Shown one piece after another: positions 46,176-55,326 of a stretch of DNA of 64,000 nucleotides (positions within the stretch are counted from its first letter, which is position 1; the number at the start of each line of letters is the position of its first letter). The translations under genes were made by a program, and so were the position numbers. The notes beneath the pieces were generated by a model. That model had not been told where the DNA came from. It saw only the letters and a program-made list of their open reading frames with translations, and did not search any database. This DNA comes from Ignavibacteriota bacterium. Lineage in GTDB: Bacteria > Bacteroidota > Ignavibacteria > Kapaibacteriales > UBA2268. The stretch is from NCBI GenBank assembly GCA_019637995.1, contig JAHBUQ010000003.1:62001-126000 (forward strand), given 5' to 3'.

Positions 46176-47552
46176 TTACAGAGTTGTTGCAATATTTTGC
46201 GCAAAATAAACAAGTAAAATTAAAGCCCAAACTCCAATAATAATACTTCCATATTTATCAAAAATATCATTTTGATAATTATCATTATTTAGTAGTGTTA
46301 ACATAATTAGCAATAGAGGAACGAAAAGTACACTTATCATATTTTCAACCCGATTACTGCCTACAGGTGATGCGAAAATCAGAAAATAAGTTGTAATGAA
46401 TAATATCGAAGTTAAAAATACTACAACTGAAGTTAATTTGAATTTCACAGAAATTTGAATTTGTATTTTTCTGTCAAACAAAGCAGAAGCAAATACAATA
46501 ATAAGGGTAACAAAAACCAAAATTTCAGGCAAGCCCAAATTTGAATCCAAAATTCCTGCTACTGCACTCTTCATCCAAATTCCGCCCTGATTTACGATAT
46601 TCTGAATTACCAATTTAAAACTATTAAACAAATCACCTGAATGATAAGCAAGGTTTAAATCACCATCAATAATAAAACCATTTTGAAAACTCTTTAGTAT
46701 GAGAAAATCTTTTAGGAGAAAATCGCCTGAAATCAACATCGGCAAGAATATCACAAGTAGAACTGCGGCAATCATAACAATTTTTACTTTAAAATGATTT
46801 AATTTTACTGTTGGAATAACAACCGGAATTAGTAGCAAAATGATATAAATATCACTTGAAAATCTAAGTATCAGAGCAATAATTAATAAAGCAACAAGCC
46901 AGAATACTGATGAATTCTCTTTATCAAAAGTAATTTTGAAAATTATACTTATAAATAATATCGCTAAAGAAATTCCCAAAATGTATGTATTCACAACCAC
47001 TGAATTAAAAACTACAGCAGGAAAAAGCGAAATCAGTAAAAAAGATTTTTTAAATAAAGGAGTAATTTTTATAGCAAAAAAAATTATAATAATATAAACT
47101 AACAGTTGAGATATTCGGGAAAGCCAAACAAGATATATTGGGTTTGGATTAATTATCTTCCCAATCCAAATACCAAATACTGCCGGTAAATGGTTAAGTA
47201 GACGGATATCCTTTCCTGAATAGTTGTAAAAAACTTTATTATCAGGATGTAGCTTGAGTTTTGCAAAATCATCTATAATTTCATTAGGAACTTTGCCGTT
47301 ATTTGATGATTTGGCAGTGGCGATATGATCATAAATGTACTTGATAGATTGCGGTATGAAAAAGCCCTTGTTGTTAACATCAGAGTCTAACACTTCTGAA
47401 AATTCGGATTCTGCGTAAGTTACAACGAAATATTCATATTCATTATCACTACTGAAAGGAGGAGTCAGGAATAAAAATAGTACTCCAAAAAGTAGTGCAA
47501 GCAATGCAAAAATATATTCTTCTTTTACTATTGATTTTGGAAACTCATTCAT
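46176..47552 (-). CDS. DUF2142-type polytopic membrane protein
   Basis: 458 residues with about ten membrane segments. The N-terminal TPPFSSDNEYEYF and NHLPAVFGIWIGK, and later YLVWLSRISQLLVYI, LLISLFPAVVFN, match the DUF2142 family layout; these resemble membrane-embedded GT-C glycosyltransferases, but a function is not established. The start overlaps the upstream TPR gene by 4 bases (ATGA). The family assignment is by eye. Confidence 0.7.
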   Translation of the reverse strand: MNEFPKSIVKEEYIFALLALLFGVLFLFLTPPFSSDNEYEYFVVTYAESEFSEVLDSDVNNKGFFIPQSIKYIYDHIATAKSSNNGKVPNEIIDDFAKLKLHPDNKVFYNYSGKDIRLLNHLPAVFGIWIGKIINPNPIYLVWLSRISQLLVYIIIIFFAIKITPLFKKSFLLISLFPAVVFNSVVVNTYILGISLAILFISIIFKITFDKENSSVFWLVALLIIALILRFSSDIYIILLLIPVVIPTVKLNHFKVKIVMIAAVLLVIFLPMLISGDFLLKDFLILKSFQNGFIIDGDLNLAYHSGDLFNSFKLVIQNIVNQGGIWMKSAVAGILDSNLGLPEILVFVTLIIVFASALFDRKIQIQISVKFKLTSVVVFLTSILFITTYFLIFASPVGSNRVENMISVLFVPLLLIMLTLLNNDNYQNDIFDKYGSIIIGVWALILLVYFAQNIATTL

Positions 47553-48295
47553 TTCGTCTTTTCCCCAATAATGCTATTCATCATAACTGCTTCAGTATCA
47601 GTTGAATTCAGCTCAAGTGCTTTCTTTGTGTAATTACTTGCTGAATCAGTCTGCCCGATATAATAATAAGCTTTTGCAAGTCCAATCATAGATTCAACAT
47701 CTCTATTATTTGATTTCAATGCCATAGAGTAATGAAAAATGGCAGGACTAATTTTTCCTTGACTCAGGTAAAAACCGGCAATATTTCGGTTCAGATGGTT
47801 ATTATCACCTGAATAAGAGGCAGCTTTGATTAATAGTTTAAATGCTTCAGCAGAATCGCCTTTTGCAATCAGTTGTTTAGATTTATTAGCAGTAGCATTT
47901 ATTAGCAAATCAGTCGCATTGGACGCTATTTTTTCTTTGTCGTCTTTTGGAGTGTTATTGATTACATTAATCTGAGAATTAATCACGGAATCCATTTCAC
48001 CCATTGCAAAATAATAATAACCAACATTTAAATTAATTACGGGATGAATGTTTAACTTTGACTGAATAGCAGCAAGTCGTGAACCTGCTTCTTTTAATTT
48101 AGTTGGCTTAACTCTGGAATCTTTTATATTTAGTGCTGTTTGAAAATCATTGAGAGGTTGTTGCCAAGAGTTTTGAATTGGATTTTGGGTATAAAATGTA
48201 AAGAAAAGTATTACAATGACAAATACTGAAAACCAAAGGATTGGAAATTTATTTTTTCCATTTATAATTGTAATCGATTTTATTTCATTAACCAT
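47549..48295 (-). CDS. Membrane-anchored TPR protein
   Basis: 248 residues: one N-terminal membrane segment (about 18-36) and tetratricopeptide-like repeats, clearest near the C-terminus (DVESMIGLAKAYYYIGQTD, SNYTKKALELNSTDTEAVM). TPRs mediate protein contacts. It is coupled to the DUF2142-type gene by a 4-base overlap, so the two are likely partners. Neither has a known role here. The 162-base spacer upstream shows AT-rich sequence and a lone -7-like TATTTTTG on its strand. Confidence 0.8.
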   Translation of the reverse strand: MVNEIKSITIINGKNKFPILWFSVFVIVILFFTFYTQNPIQNSWQQPLNDFQTALNIKDSRVKPTKLKEAGSRLAAIQSKLNIHPVINLNVGYYYFAMGEMDSVINSQINVINNTPKDDKEKIASNATDLLINATANKSKQLIAKGDSAEAFKLLIKAASYSGDNNHLNRNIAGFYLSQGKISPAIFHYSMALKSNNRDVESMIGLAKAYYYIGQTDSASNYTKKALELNSTDTEAVMMNSIIGEKTK

Positions 48296-48457
48296 AAAAT
48301 ATCCAAATTTATCATATAAACAAAAGTCAATTCAAAAATACAAAATGCAATTCTTTTAAAGTAGAAATTTTTTTTGATTTGACAAAGGATAATTTGAATT
48401 ACTTAATTTTATAAGTAGATTTTTATTTTTTTGAAGTATTTTGAAATTTTGAAAAAA

Positions 48458-50077
48458 CTATTCTGAGCGGAAGTCAAGAATTTTTTCCGCAACCGGCATT
48501 ACTTCAACTGCTTTGTTGAATTGATTTGAAGCAGAATTAAGAATTCTGTATTTTTCGTTATTAGACCAAACCATTCCAGCAATAATTGATTTAATCGAAA
48601 CTTTGATTAATTCATCATCAATAATATATTTATCATTTTCCCAGTCAATTTTATTGATTTCAGCTAAATGCCTGATTTTATCCTTGATATCGTCATTAAT
48701 AATAAAATCATTTTGGAAACCTTGGTAATCATCATAAAACTTTTCAATCAATGAATCTCCCTGAGAAATAAAGATATCTAAAGCTATTTTAACCAAAATA
48801 TTTTTATTAATCAATGATTGAGTGAACTCCGAGAATGAACTCTCCTCTACATAAAAATCAGGTGTAATCCCACCACCGCCATAAATCGGTCTTCCTTTTT
48901 TACTGGTAAATACCGGTACAGAATCTCCATGGATATAATCCGGTTCGACCTCGACGCTATGAGAAAAAATCATACCGTCTTTGAGAATAAGTCGGTCTTC
49001 AAACCTTGATTGAGCTTTTCCATATTTAGTAGTATCTTTGTGGATACTTCTACCTGAAGGGGTAAAATATTTAGCCACAGTGAGCCATAATTCCGAACCA
49101 TCCGATAGTTTGATTGGATTCTGAACTACCCCTTTCCCATAAGAAGTCTTGCCGACTATAATACCACGGTCTAAATCCTGAATCGCACCCGCAAAAATTT
49201 CAGGAGCAGAAATAGTACTGCTGTCAATCAGAATAACGACCGGTAATTTTTCGAACCTCCCTGATGGAGAAGACCTGTATCTGATATTAAACTGTGGGTC
49301 TTTACCTTTAGTAATAATAATATCATCCCCGTCGGAAATAAACTCGTCAGCAAACATATAAGTCTGGTCAATCAAGCCACCCGGATTGCCCCTGAAATCA
49401 ATAATCAGGCTCTCCATACCACGTTCAGAAAGCATACTTAGTGAATCAAGTACTTCGTAGTATGTTGAATTCATAAAACGATTAACAGCAATGTAACCGA
49501 TTGAAGTTCCATCAATCATATATGAAGCATCAACACTATTTAGAGGCAAGCGAACTTTTCTCAATCTGAAATTCTTTATTTCATTTGTTCCGGCTTTAAT
49601 AATATCAAAAACTAAGGGGGTATTTTTATCACCTTTGAACATTTTCTCTACTTTGAATTTGTCCATAGCAATAATTTTATTATCGTTTATCCTGAGAATT
49701 TTATCGCCAATTCTTAAGCCGGCGATTTCTGCCGGTGAATTTGGGGCAATATTAACAATTTGAAGAGTATCATTTATCCAAATAGAGCTAAAACCAACAC
49801 CGTAAAATGAGCCTGAGCGATTGTTTGCAATATCTTCAAGTTCTTCATTGGTGAAATAATACGAATAAGGGTCTAATTCTTTTAAAAGACCCCTGATAGC
49901 TGCATCTACAAGTTTTTTTGATTCGACATTATCAACATGACTACCACTTGCAGCTTTTATTACTTCATTAATCTTCTCTATTTGGTTATCAATCTCATCT
50001 TTTGATAAAACAGTATCAAATCCGAGTATAAATATAATCAGAATAATTGAATTTCTATATGTTTTCCATGATAGCAT
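48458..50077 (-). CDS. S41 family C-terminal processing protease
   Basis: 539 residues with a signal-like N-terminus, periplasmic. A PDZ domain (about 92-165; GVGFSSIWINDTLQIV) is followed by the S41 core: FRGNPGGL, catalytic Ser290 in STISAPEIFAGA and Lys315 in TSYGKGVVQ. A C-terminal segment of about 190 residues is extra. Tsp/CtpA relatives trim or degrade envelope proteins. GGAG lies well upstream of the ATG. It lies downstream of the candidate small RNA. Confidence 0.93.
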   Translation of the reverse strand: MLSWKTYRNSIILIIFILGFDTVLSKDEIDNQIEKINEVIKAASGSHVDNVESKKLVDAAIRGLLKELDPYSYYFTNEELEDIANNRSGSFYGVGFSSIWINDTLQIVNIAPNSPAEIAGLRIGDKILRINDNKIIAMDKFKVEKMFKGDKNTPLVFDIIKAGTNEIKNFRLRKVRLPLNSVDASYMIDGTSIGYIAVNRFMNSTYYEVLDSLSMLSERGMESLIIDFRGNPGGLIDQTYMFADEFISDGDDIIITKGKDPQFNIRYRSSPSGRFEKLPVVILIDSSTISAPEIFAGAIQDLDRGIIVGKTSYGKGVVQNPIKLSDGSELWLTVAKYFTPSGRSIHKDTTKYGKAQSRFEDRLILKDGMIFSHSVEVEPDYIHGDSVPVFTSKKGRPIYGGGGITPDFYVEESSFSEFTQSLINKNILVKIALDIFISQGDSLIEKFYDDYQGFQNDFIINDDIKDKIRHLAEINKIDWENDKYIIDDELIKVSIKSIIAGMVWSNNEKYRILNSASNQFNKAVEVMPVAEKILDFRSE

Positions 50078-50197
50078 AAATACTGCAGAACTCCATAAAT
50101 CATTACTATAAACGATTTATCGGGAGTTTTAATATTGAATAAATTACATTATTCTGAATTGTGGAAAAATAATTGCAGTTTCGTTTTAAAATACCCC

Positions 50198-50267
50198 AAA
50201 AAAAGAAGAGCAGGCACTGCAAGGGAATAATGGGGTTGGAGGGATAGATTGTGCCTGCTCCGATAGC
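50198..50267 (-). ncRNA. Candidate small RNA with C-rich anti-Shine-Dalgarno loop
   Basis: On minus: a promoter at 50302-50273, then about 70 bases ending in a terminator. GAGCAGGCAC (50260-50251) pairs perfectly with GTGCCTGCTC (50217-50208), followed by TTCTTTTTTT. The 33-base loop holds three C-blocks, including UCCCUCCAACCCC. CCUCC is complementary to GGAGG. There is no open reading frame of note. Not matched, by eye, to 4.5S, 6S or tmRNA. It lies in the spacer between a lipoprotein gene and the S41 gene, which otherwise shows nothing. Confidence 0.6.
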
Positions 50268-50272
50268 ATATA

Positions 50273-50302
50273 CAAAAGTAATAAAATTTTATGAAATAAC
50301 AA
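50273..50302 (-). promoter_or_regulatory. Bacteroidota-type promoter of the candidate small RNA
   Basis: TTG (50302-50300), 19 bases, TACTTTTG (50280-50273) on minus. The octamer and spacing are identical to those of the tRNA/ribosomal promoter at 7385-7415, and a 13-base TATTACTTTTGTA is shared. It overlaps the 3' end of the lipoprotein gene. Confidence 0.7.
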
Positions 50303-50915
50303 TATAAGAATTTAAAAATTTCTTAAAATTATCAATTTCTTTTTTAAGAACGCTCGCAGGAGCAAAAACTTTAAAGTAATAGGGACCATCTTCAGACTTG
50401 ACAATTGCAGCTAAAACCATATAGTCAGGTGTTGGTGTGGTCTCTTCAGACATAGGGAAATGCTTGACTCCATATACTCCCTGCAAAGTAATCATAGTTA
50501 CGTTTCCGCCGACAAGTTCTTCTTCTTTAGAATCCTGCAATTCAGCAAATTCGTTTTTCCATCTGTCAATATTTTCTTTTACCATATCCTGCTGACCAAA
50601 AAAGAATCCAACCACCTTATGTTCAGAATTATTTTTTAAACTGTATTGAACAATACGCATTGATGAACTCGGCTTTTCTCTGAGCCATCCTTCTGGAGTT
50701 TTTAGCTGAATATTTGACAATTTCAATATTGGGTCTTCAGGGTCAAAATCAGGTGCATCATCAGACAATTCAGATAGTGCGTCCATTCCTGACATTGGTG
50801 GATGACCTGCCGGAAGTTCGCTCATCGGATCTACTTCGGGTTGCTTTTGTTCAACTTTATCAGCACACGAAATGGTAATAAAAATTACCAATAATAATAA
50901 TATGTATTTATTCAT
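50289..50915 (-). CDS. Lipoprotein of unknown function
   Basis: 208 residues from the ATG at 50915; an in-frame TTG one codon upstream is not used. The signal peptide ends in ITISCADK, a lipobox. After a Pro/Glu/Asp-rich linker, a folded domain runs from about residue 65 (KLSNIQLKTPEGWLREKPSS) to the end (PYYFKVFAPASVLKKEID). It is not recognised. The promoter of the candidate small RNA overlaps its 3' end. Confidence 0.75.
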   Translation of the reverse strand: MNKYILLLLVIFITISCADKVEQKQPEVDPMSELPAGHPPMSGMDALSELSDDAPDFDPEDPILKLSNIQLKTPEGWLREKPSSSMRIVQYSLKNNSEHKVVGFFFGQQDMVKENIDRWKNEFAELQDSKEEELVGGNVTMITLQGVYGVKHFPMSEETTPTPDYMVLAAIVKSEDGPYYFKVFAPASVLKKEIDNFKKFLNSYIVIS

Positions 50916-50997
50916 CAATAATCAAAAATTGTTTGTAAAAAATATTATAATTCAATAACGAATGAAAATAATTATATTTTTAAATATTTTTCAACAC

Positions 50998-52071
50998 CTA
51001 TTCAGTCCTTGTCTTTGCAAGAATTTCTTTAAGTTTCATTATTAATGGAATTGCCATCGGGTCTTGCTTATTAAGAACAGCAAGATAGTAAGAAGCCCAA
51101 TCTCCTAAATGTATTAAATCAAATAACCGGCTTAAGAAGTGCTCTCCTATCCCATAAAACTCATCAACTTCAAGTCCCATACTTGTAAAAATTTCTTTAA
51201 TCGCTTCGAGTCTGACTTTAATTCTGGAATTTACCGATTTATCACGAAGCAGAATTATCCTGAATCTTGAAATCATATCTTGAGGCAATACCCAACCACT
51301 AATTTCGTTATGATTCATTTCCGGTAAAACATTTCCAAAGCAAAGTGACTTGGCATTTTCATTGAACTGACCTCTCCATCTCATATTTACCGAATCAAGC
51401 AAACCAGCAGAGGAATAAACAACAGGAATCTGTCCAAAAAGATTATTAGCAAGCCTGAATGCAGGATTTGAATTTTCATGAGATGAATATCTTTCCGTTA
51501 TTTTCTTAATATTATTGGATAATTCAGCAATTGAAAGTCGCATTTCATAATTAAACTCATCATTTACGAGATTATTATTTATAAATAAATAAAGTAGTCC
51601 GAAAAATGAATATGCAAGAGCGGCTCTTGGCTGAAATCCGGGTGGAATTTTGAGGAAGGGAATATCTTTTTCCCTGCAAATTTTTTCAAGTTTACCACCT
51701 GAAGTGATTGCAAATAGTTTGTCTGTTTTATCAATTGCTTTTTCGAATGCAGACAAAGTTTCCTCAGTATCGCCTGAGTATGAGCTTGCTATAACGAGTG
51801 TATTGTTATTAATGTATGTCGGAACATCATAGTTTCTGTTTATATTAATTCTTATACTTTCTCCTGTTGCCTGCTTGATGACGCTCTTTAACAAATCAGC
51901 ACCAATAGCAGAACCACCCATTCCCAAAATCATAAATTCATCAGGATCTTCAGAGAATAAATCTTTGGCAATATTTGAACCAAGCTGGCATGCATGTTCT
52001 ATCTGGGTTCCGAAATATAAAAGATTTGAATTCATAGAATTTAAATCATACTTTGTAAATTTGTTTTCCAT
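50998..52071 (-). CDS. Bifunctional phosphoglucose/phosphomannose isomerase
   Basis: 357 residues of the SIS-domain PGI/PMI family. Motifs: MILGMGGSAIGADLLK, then VIASSYSGDTEETLSA and ITSGGKLEKI; the C-terminal SIS half ends GDWASYYLAVLNKQDP. Interconverts glucose-6-P, fructose-6-P and mannose-6-P, feeding glycolysis and, with a mannose-1-phosphate guanylyltransferase, GDP-mannose. It follows the rhomboid gene by 16 bases. Confidence 0.93.
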   Translation of the reverse strand: MENKFTKYDLNSMNSNLLYFGTQIEHACQLGSNIAKDLFSEDPDEFMILGMGGSAIGADLLKSVIKQATGESIRININRNYDVPTYINNNTLVIASSYSGDTEETLSAFEKAIDKTDKLFAITSGGKLEKICREKDIPFLKIPPGFQPRAALAYSFFGLLYLFINNNLVNDEFNYEMRLSIAELSNNIKKITERYSSHENSNPAFRLANNLFGQIPVVYSSAGLLDSVNMRWRGQFNENAKSLCFGNVLPEMNHNEISGWVLPQDMISRFRIILLRDKSVNSRIKVRLEAIKEIFTSMGLEVDEFYGIGEHFLSRLFDLIHLGDWASYYLAVLNKQDPMAIPLIMKLKEILAKTRTE

Positions 52072-52087
52072 AATTTATTTATTTTAT

Positions 52088-52693
52088 TTAAAATATATTG
52101 TACCAAAAATGAGAAAGAATACCGGGAATAAGAATGATCATAAAGATAACACCCGCAAGAGCGCCCCAAAAATGAGCTTCATGGTTAATCATATCAAGCG
52201 ATTTTTTTGCAGCAAAATAACTCCACAACAAATACAAAACTCCAAAGATGTACGCCGGAATTGGTATTGGAAGTGGCATAATCATCAATTTAGAATTTGG
52301 GGCAATTAAAATTGAGGCAAATACAACTCCGGATATTGCTCCACTTGCTCCAAGACTTCCATAATTATAATCGTCCTTCTTTTTTAGAATTGTACTTATC
52401 ACACTTAATATCATACTTCCAAAATATATTATCAAAAAGTTTGGTGTTCCAATAGCTGCTTCAAGTTTGAATCCAAAAAAGAAGAAAGTGAACATATTAA
52501 AAAGAAGATGCATCAAGTCAGCATGTAAAAAACCGCTGGTTAGAACTAAATGATATTGTTTGTCATAATAAACCCTGCGAGGACTCAGTATCCATGCATG
52601 TAACAATCTGTGATTTTTATACAAAGTGTATAAGCTAATACTTATTGTAGCAATAAAAATCACAATTGCAGACGGTGTATTTGATATATCCAT
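52088..52693 (-). CDS. Rhomboid family intramembrane serine protease
   Basis: 201 residues, six membrane segments. The catalytic Ser117 lies in GASGAISG and His174 in EAHFWGALAG; the HADLMHLLFNMFTF stretch contains the conserved His and Asn. Cleaves membrane proteins within the bilayer. It is divergent from a T9SS protein gene with a 104-base spacer and is first in the run with the isomerase. Confidence 0.94.
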   Translation of the reverse strand: MDISNTPSAIVIFIATISISLYTLYKNHRLLHAWILSPRRVYYDKQYHLVLTSGFLHADLMHLLFNMFTFFFFGFKLEAAIGTPNFLIIYFGSMILSVISTILKKKDDYNYGSLGASGAISGVVFASILIAPNSKLMIMPLPIPIPAYIFGVLYLLWSYFAAKKSLDMINHEAHFWGALAGVIFMIILIPGILSHFWYNIF

Positions 52694-52797
52694 AAACTTT
52701 TTATTTATTTTTACGTTATATTAATAGTGAAACATATATTTTTAGAAATTATTTTAAAAGTAGAACTAATTTAGTTATAGATTAAATCAACATTTGT

Positions 52798-53520
52798 ATG
52801 ATGAAAAGATTACTCCTAATTTTTATATTACTGATATTTCGATTTTCTGTTATTAATGCACAGGAAAAAATCGAATGTGATGTTGATGACAATCTACTTT
52901 CAGTTAGCATAAAAAATATTACAGCAAACTGCTGCTCAGGATTTGATTCCGACTTCCATATCAACTATTCAAGCAGTTTGATAACAATAACTCTCACCGA
53001 TACAACTTTACAGAAGTGTCGTTGTGAATGTAATTTTGATTTGTCAGTCAACATAGGACCAGTACCACAAGGTAAATATACAGTTGTGGTTGTCAGAGAA
53101 GATTTGGCAAAATACGGCTTTATCAGAGACAAAAAAACTCAACTTAGCAAAAAAGATATATTAGTCTATGACCCACATCCAAAATCTGCAATAGTTATGG
53201 ATTTCAGACAAAGTCAATGTAAGAATACACCTGTTAATTTGCCCGAGAATGAGCCTATTAAAGGAGAGATAGAGATATTCCCAAATCCGTCGGCGGGAGC
53301 TGTTTCGTTAAAATTTAATTTAAAAGAGCACTCTGACGTTAGTGTAAAAATTTTAAATTTCTTAGGGAAAGATGTTAATGAAATAAGTTTCAAATCTCTT
53401 AAAGCCGGAACAAATCTACTTCACTTAGACTTAACCAAAATTCCACCGGGAATGTATCTTGGAAAAGTTATTTCGTCAACCGGACAAATAATCAATTTCA
53501 AATTAATTTGGTCTAAGTGA
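52798..53520 (+). CDS. Small secreted protein with T9SS sorting domain
   Basis: 240 residues: signal peptide (ending INAQEK), a Cys-containing domain (CDVDDN, NCCSGFD, KCRCECNFD) and a C-terminal T9SS type A sorting domain (EIFPNPSAGAVSLKF to GMYLGKVISSTGQ). The Cys cluster suggests disulfides. Function unknown. ATGATG at the start; I use the first. It ends 0 bases before the convergent Omp85-like gene. Confidence 0.85.
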   Translation: MMKRLLLIFILLIFRFSVINAQEKIECDVDDNLLSVSIKNITANCCSGFDSDFHINYSSSLITITLTDTTLQKCRCECNFDLSVNIGPVPQGKYTVVVVREDLAKYGFIRDKKTQLSKKDILVYDPHPKSAIVMDFRQSQCKNTPVNLPENEPIKGEIEIFPNPSAGAVSLKFNLKEHSDVSVKILNFLGKDVNEISFKSLKAGTNLLHLDLTKIPPGMYLGKVISSTGQIINFKLIWSK

Positions 53521-55143
53521 TTATTCCAAATCTATCCCACTCCCGAAAATCTGTGGAAGCTTATAATCATGATTTCCGAATGCTGAGAAAAGTTGTTTTG
53601 TAGATAGAATAATACCACCAAATTTTCCATCGTGAAAATTATAAGCAAAATCTATTCGCATGGTATGACTTGGTGAGCTTGATTTATTGAAGTGAATTCT
53701 TAAACCAAGACCTGCTGCATTGTAAAATGGCGTTTCCCAAATTTCATTATCCTGATTCCATACTGCCCCAATATCCCAAAAAGCAACACCTGACAGATTA
53801 ACAATCCAGACAGGCAAATCCGGGAAATATCTAAGCTCGACATTGGATATGATTCTGTTTTCTCCTGAAAAAATATTCGCATCATAACCTCTGAGTCCAA
53901 AATCATTATCAAGAACAAGTTGTCTGAAAGCCCGCCAATTCCAAGCCGTCTGTTGTCTAAAGCGAGCAGCAAGCACCAGCCCATCGGCAATTTTAGTAAA
54001 TCCAAGTCCAAGAAATTCCTGATAGGTATATGTTGCCACACTTTGACTGAATGCACTGGCGCCGGTCATCATTCCATAGAGATATGACCTGCCGTTATAA
54101 TAGGAAACTTCACCCTGAGCACCAACATAATAGCGGTCCTCTCCCCTGCTTCCGATTGAAAATATTTTTCCAAGAGTAGCTGATCCATAACCACCTACGA
54201 CCATATCCTCGACATGATAATAATTGACTTTTTCAGAAATATAAAAATCCTGAGATACAGATGAAAACATTAAAAGAAATTTACCTGAATTATCAAATAC
54301 CTGACGTGTATTTTCCATAGGTCTGTCAACTTGATGATACTCAATCATTCCTGTCGCGAAAATTCTATCCTGCTTTCTCCATGACTTACTGAAATAAAAC
54401 CTGCCGACCTGCTCTTCGAAGGGTGCAAGTATAAAACTATCTCTTCCTTGAAATATGAAGTCCTCACCAAATGAATTAAGTCCTGTAAAGCCATATGAAT
54501 ATTCAGTATCTAAAGTTCTGAATGGCTTATAAAGTTCAATATATTGATTAGTACGGTATTCATTTGAAAGTAAGCTTGCAAAAAGTGTAAGCTCAGTCCG
54601 GAAAAGTCTTTGCTTTTCAATAATACCAATTCCCTGCCATCCGATATTATTTTCACCTCTGTAAAGAGCCTCAGCTGTTACAGCAGTACCTGTTCCCAAA
54701 AGGTTAAATTCCTGCAACCTGCCACCATAATTAGTCACACCACCACCAGTGCCAAATAACAAAGACGGATAAAATGACCATCGGTCTTTCGTAACAATAT
54801 ATGTGTCGTATGTATTGTCACCGACACTGTCGAGTTCAATATATGCGTAAGTAAAGAGATTTGTTTTACGTAAATTTCTTTCTGTTTCAAGGAAATAATC
54901 TTCATCAATAAAATCACCTGACCGAAAAAGAACTTCATCCATAATGATAAAATCTTTTGTTGTGGCGTGTAATGCATTAAGCAAAGGAGCCGCAAAAAAC
55001 CAGTCTTTATCATTTTTTTCAAATACTTTCTTTTTGTCAAGTATGACTTTCCCGACTCTTATCTCCTTTGCTGAAACAGTCAGGCTTAAATTAATCAAAA
55101 GAATACAAAGAATAATCAGAAAATTATAAAACTTAAGTTGCAT
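53521..55143 (-). CDS. Omp85-like outer-membrane barrel protein
   Basis: 540 residues. A signal peptide and one POTRA-like domain (about 45-120, IDEDYFLETERNLRKTN) precede a beta-barrel ending in the D15/Omp85 region, with FGLRGYDANIFSGENRI resembling the conserved LRGY loop of BamA/TamA. Shorter than BamA, with far fewer POTRA domains, so likely a TamA/PlpD-type or specialised assembly porin. It shares a 183-base spacer with mdh containing a 28-bp palindrome. Confidence 0.8.
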   Translation of the reverse strand: MQLKFYNFLIILCILLINLSLTVSAKEIRVGKVILDKKKVFEKNDKDWFFAAPLLNALHATTKDFIIMDEVLFRSGDFIDEDYFLETERNLRKTNLFTYAYIELDSVGDNTYDTYIVTKDRWSFYPSLLFGTGGGVTNYGGRLQEFNLLGTGTAVTAEALYRGENNIGWQGIGIIEKQRLFRTELTLFASLLSNEYRTNQYIELYKPFRTLDTEYSYGFTGLNSFGEDFIFQGRDSFILAPFEEQVGRFYFSKSWRKQDRIFATGMIEYHQVDRPMENTRQVFDNSGKFLLMFSSVSQDFYISEKVNYYHVEDMVVGGYGSATLGKIFSIGSRGEDRYYVGAQGEVSYYNGRSYLYGMMTGASAFSQSVATYTYQEFLGLGFTKIADGLVLAARFRQQTAWNWRAFRQLVLDNDFGLRGYDANIFSGENRIISNVELRYFPDLPVWIVNLSGVAFWDIGAVWNQDNEIWETPFYNAAGLGLRIHFNKSSSPSHTMRIDFAYNFHDGKFGGIILSTKQLFSAFGNHDYKLPQIFGSGIDLE

Positions 55144-55216
55144 ATATTTAATTCATGGCAATTTTAATATAATTATGTTATGACGATAGTCACACTTATT
55201 CAGTTCAATTTATCAA

Positions 55217-55244
55217 AATTTTGTTCAAATATTTGAACAAAATT
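55217..55244. promoter_or_regulatory. 28-bp perfect palindrome, candidate operator
   Basis: AATTTTGTTCAAAT and ATTTGAACAAAATT are exact reverse complements. It lies in the divergent spacer between the Omp85-like gene and mdh; TTCAAATATG at 55250 repeats a half-site. A dyad of this type can bind a dimeric repressor; no T-run suggests a terminator. Function is inferred. Confidence 0.5.
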
Positions 55245-55326
55245 AAAAATTCAAATATGTAAATAAATTAAAATGAAAATCATTCGTTATTATATTTTTT
55301 AATTCTTTCTAAATATCGGAGTAAAA

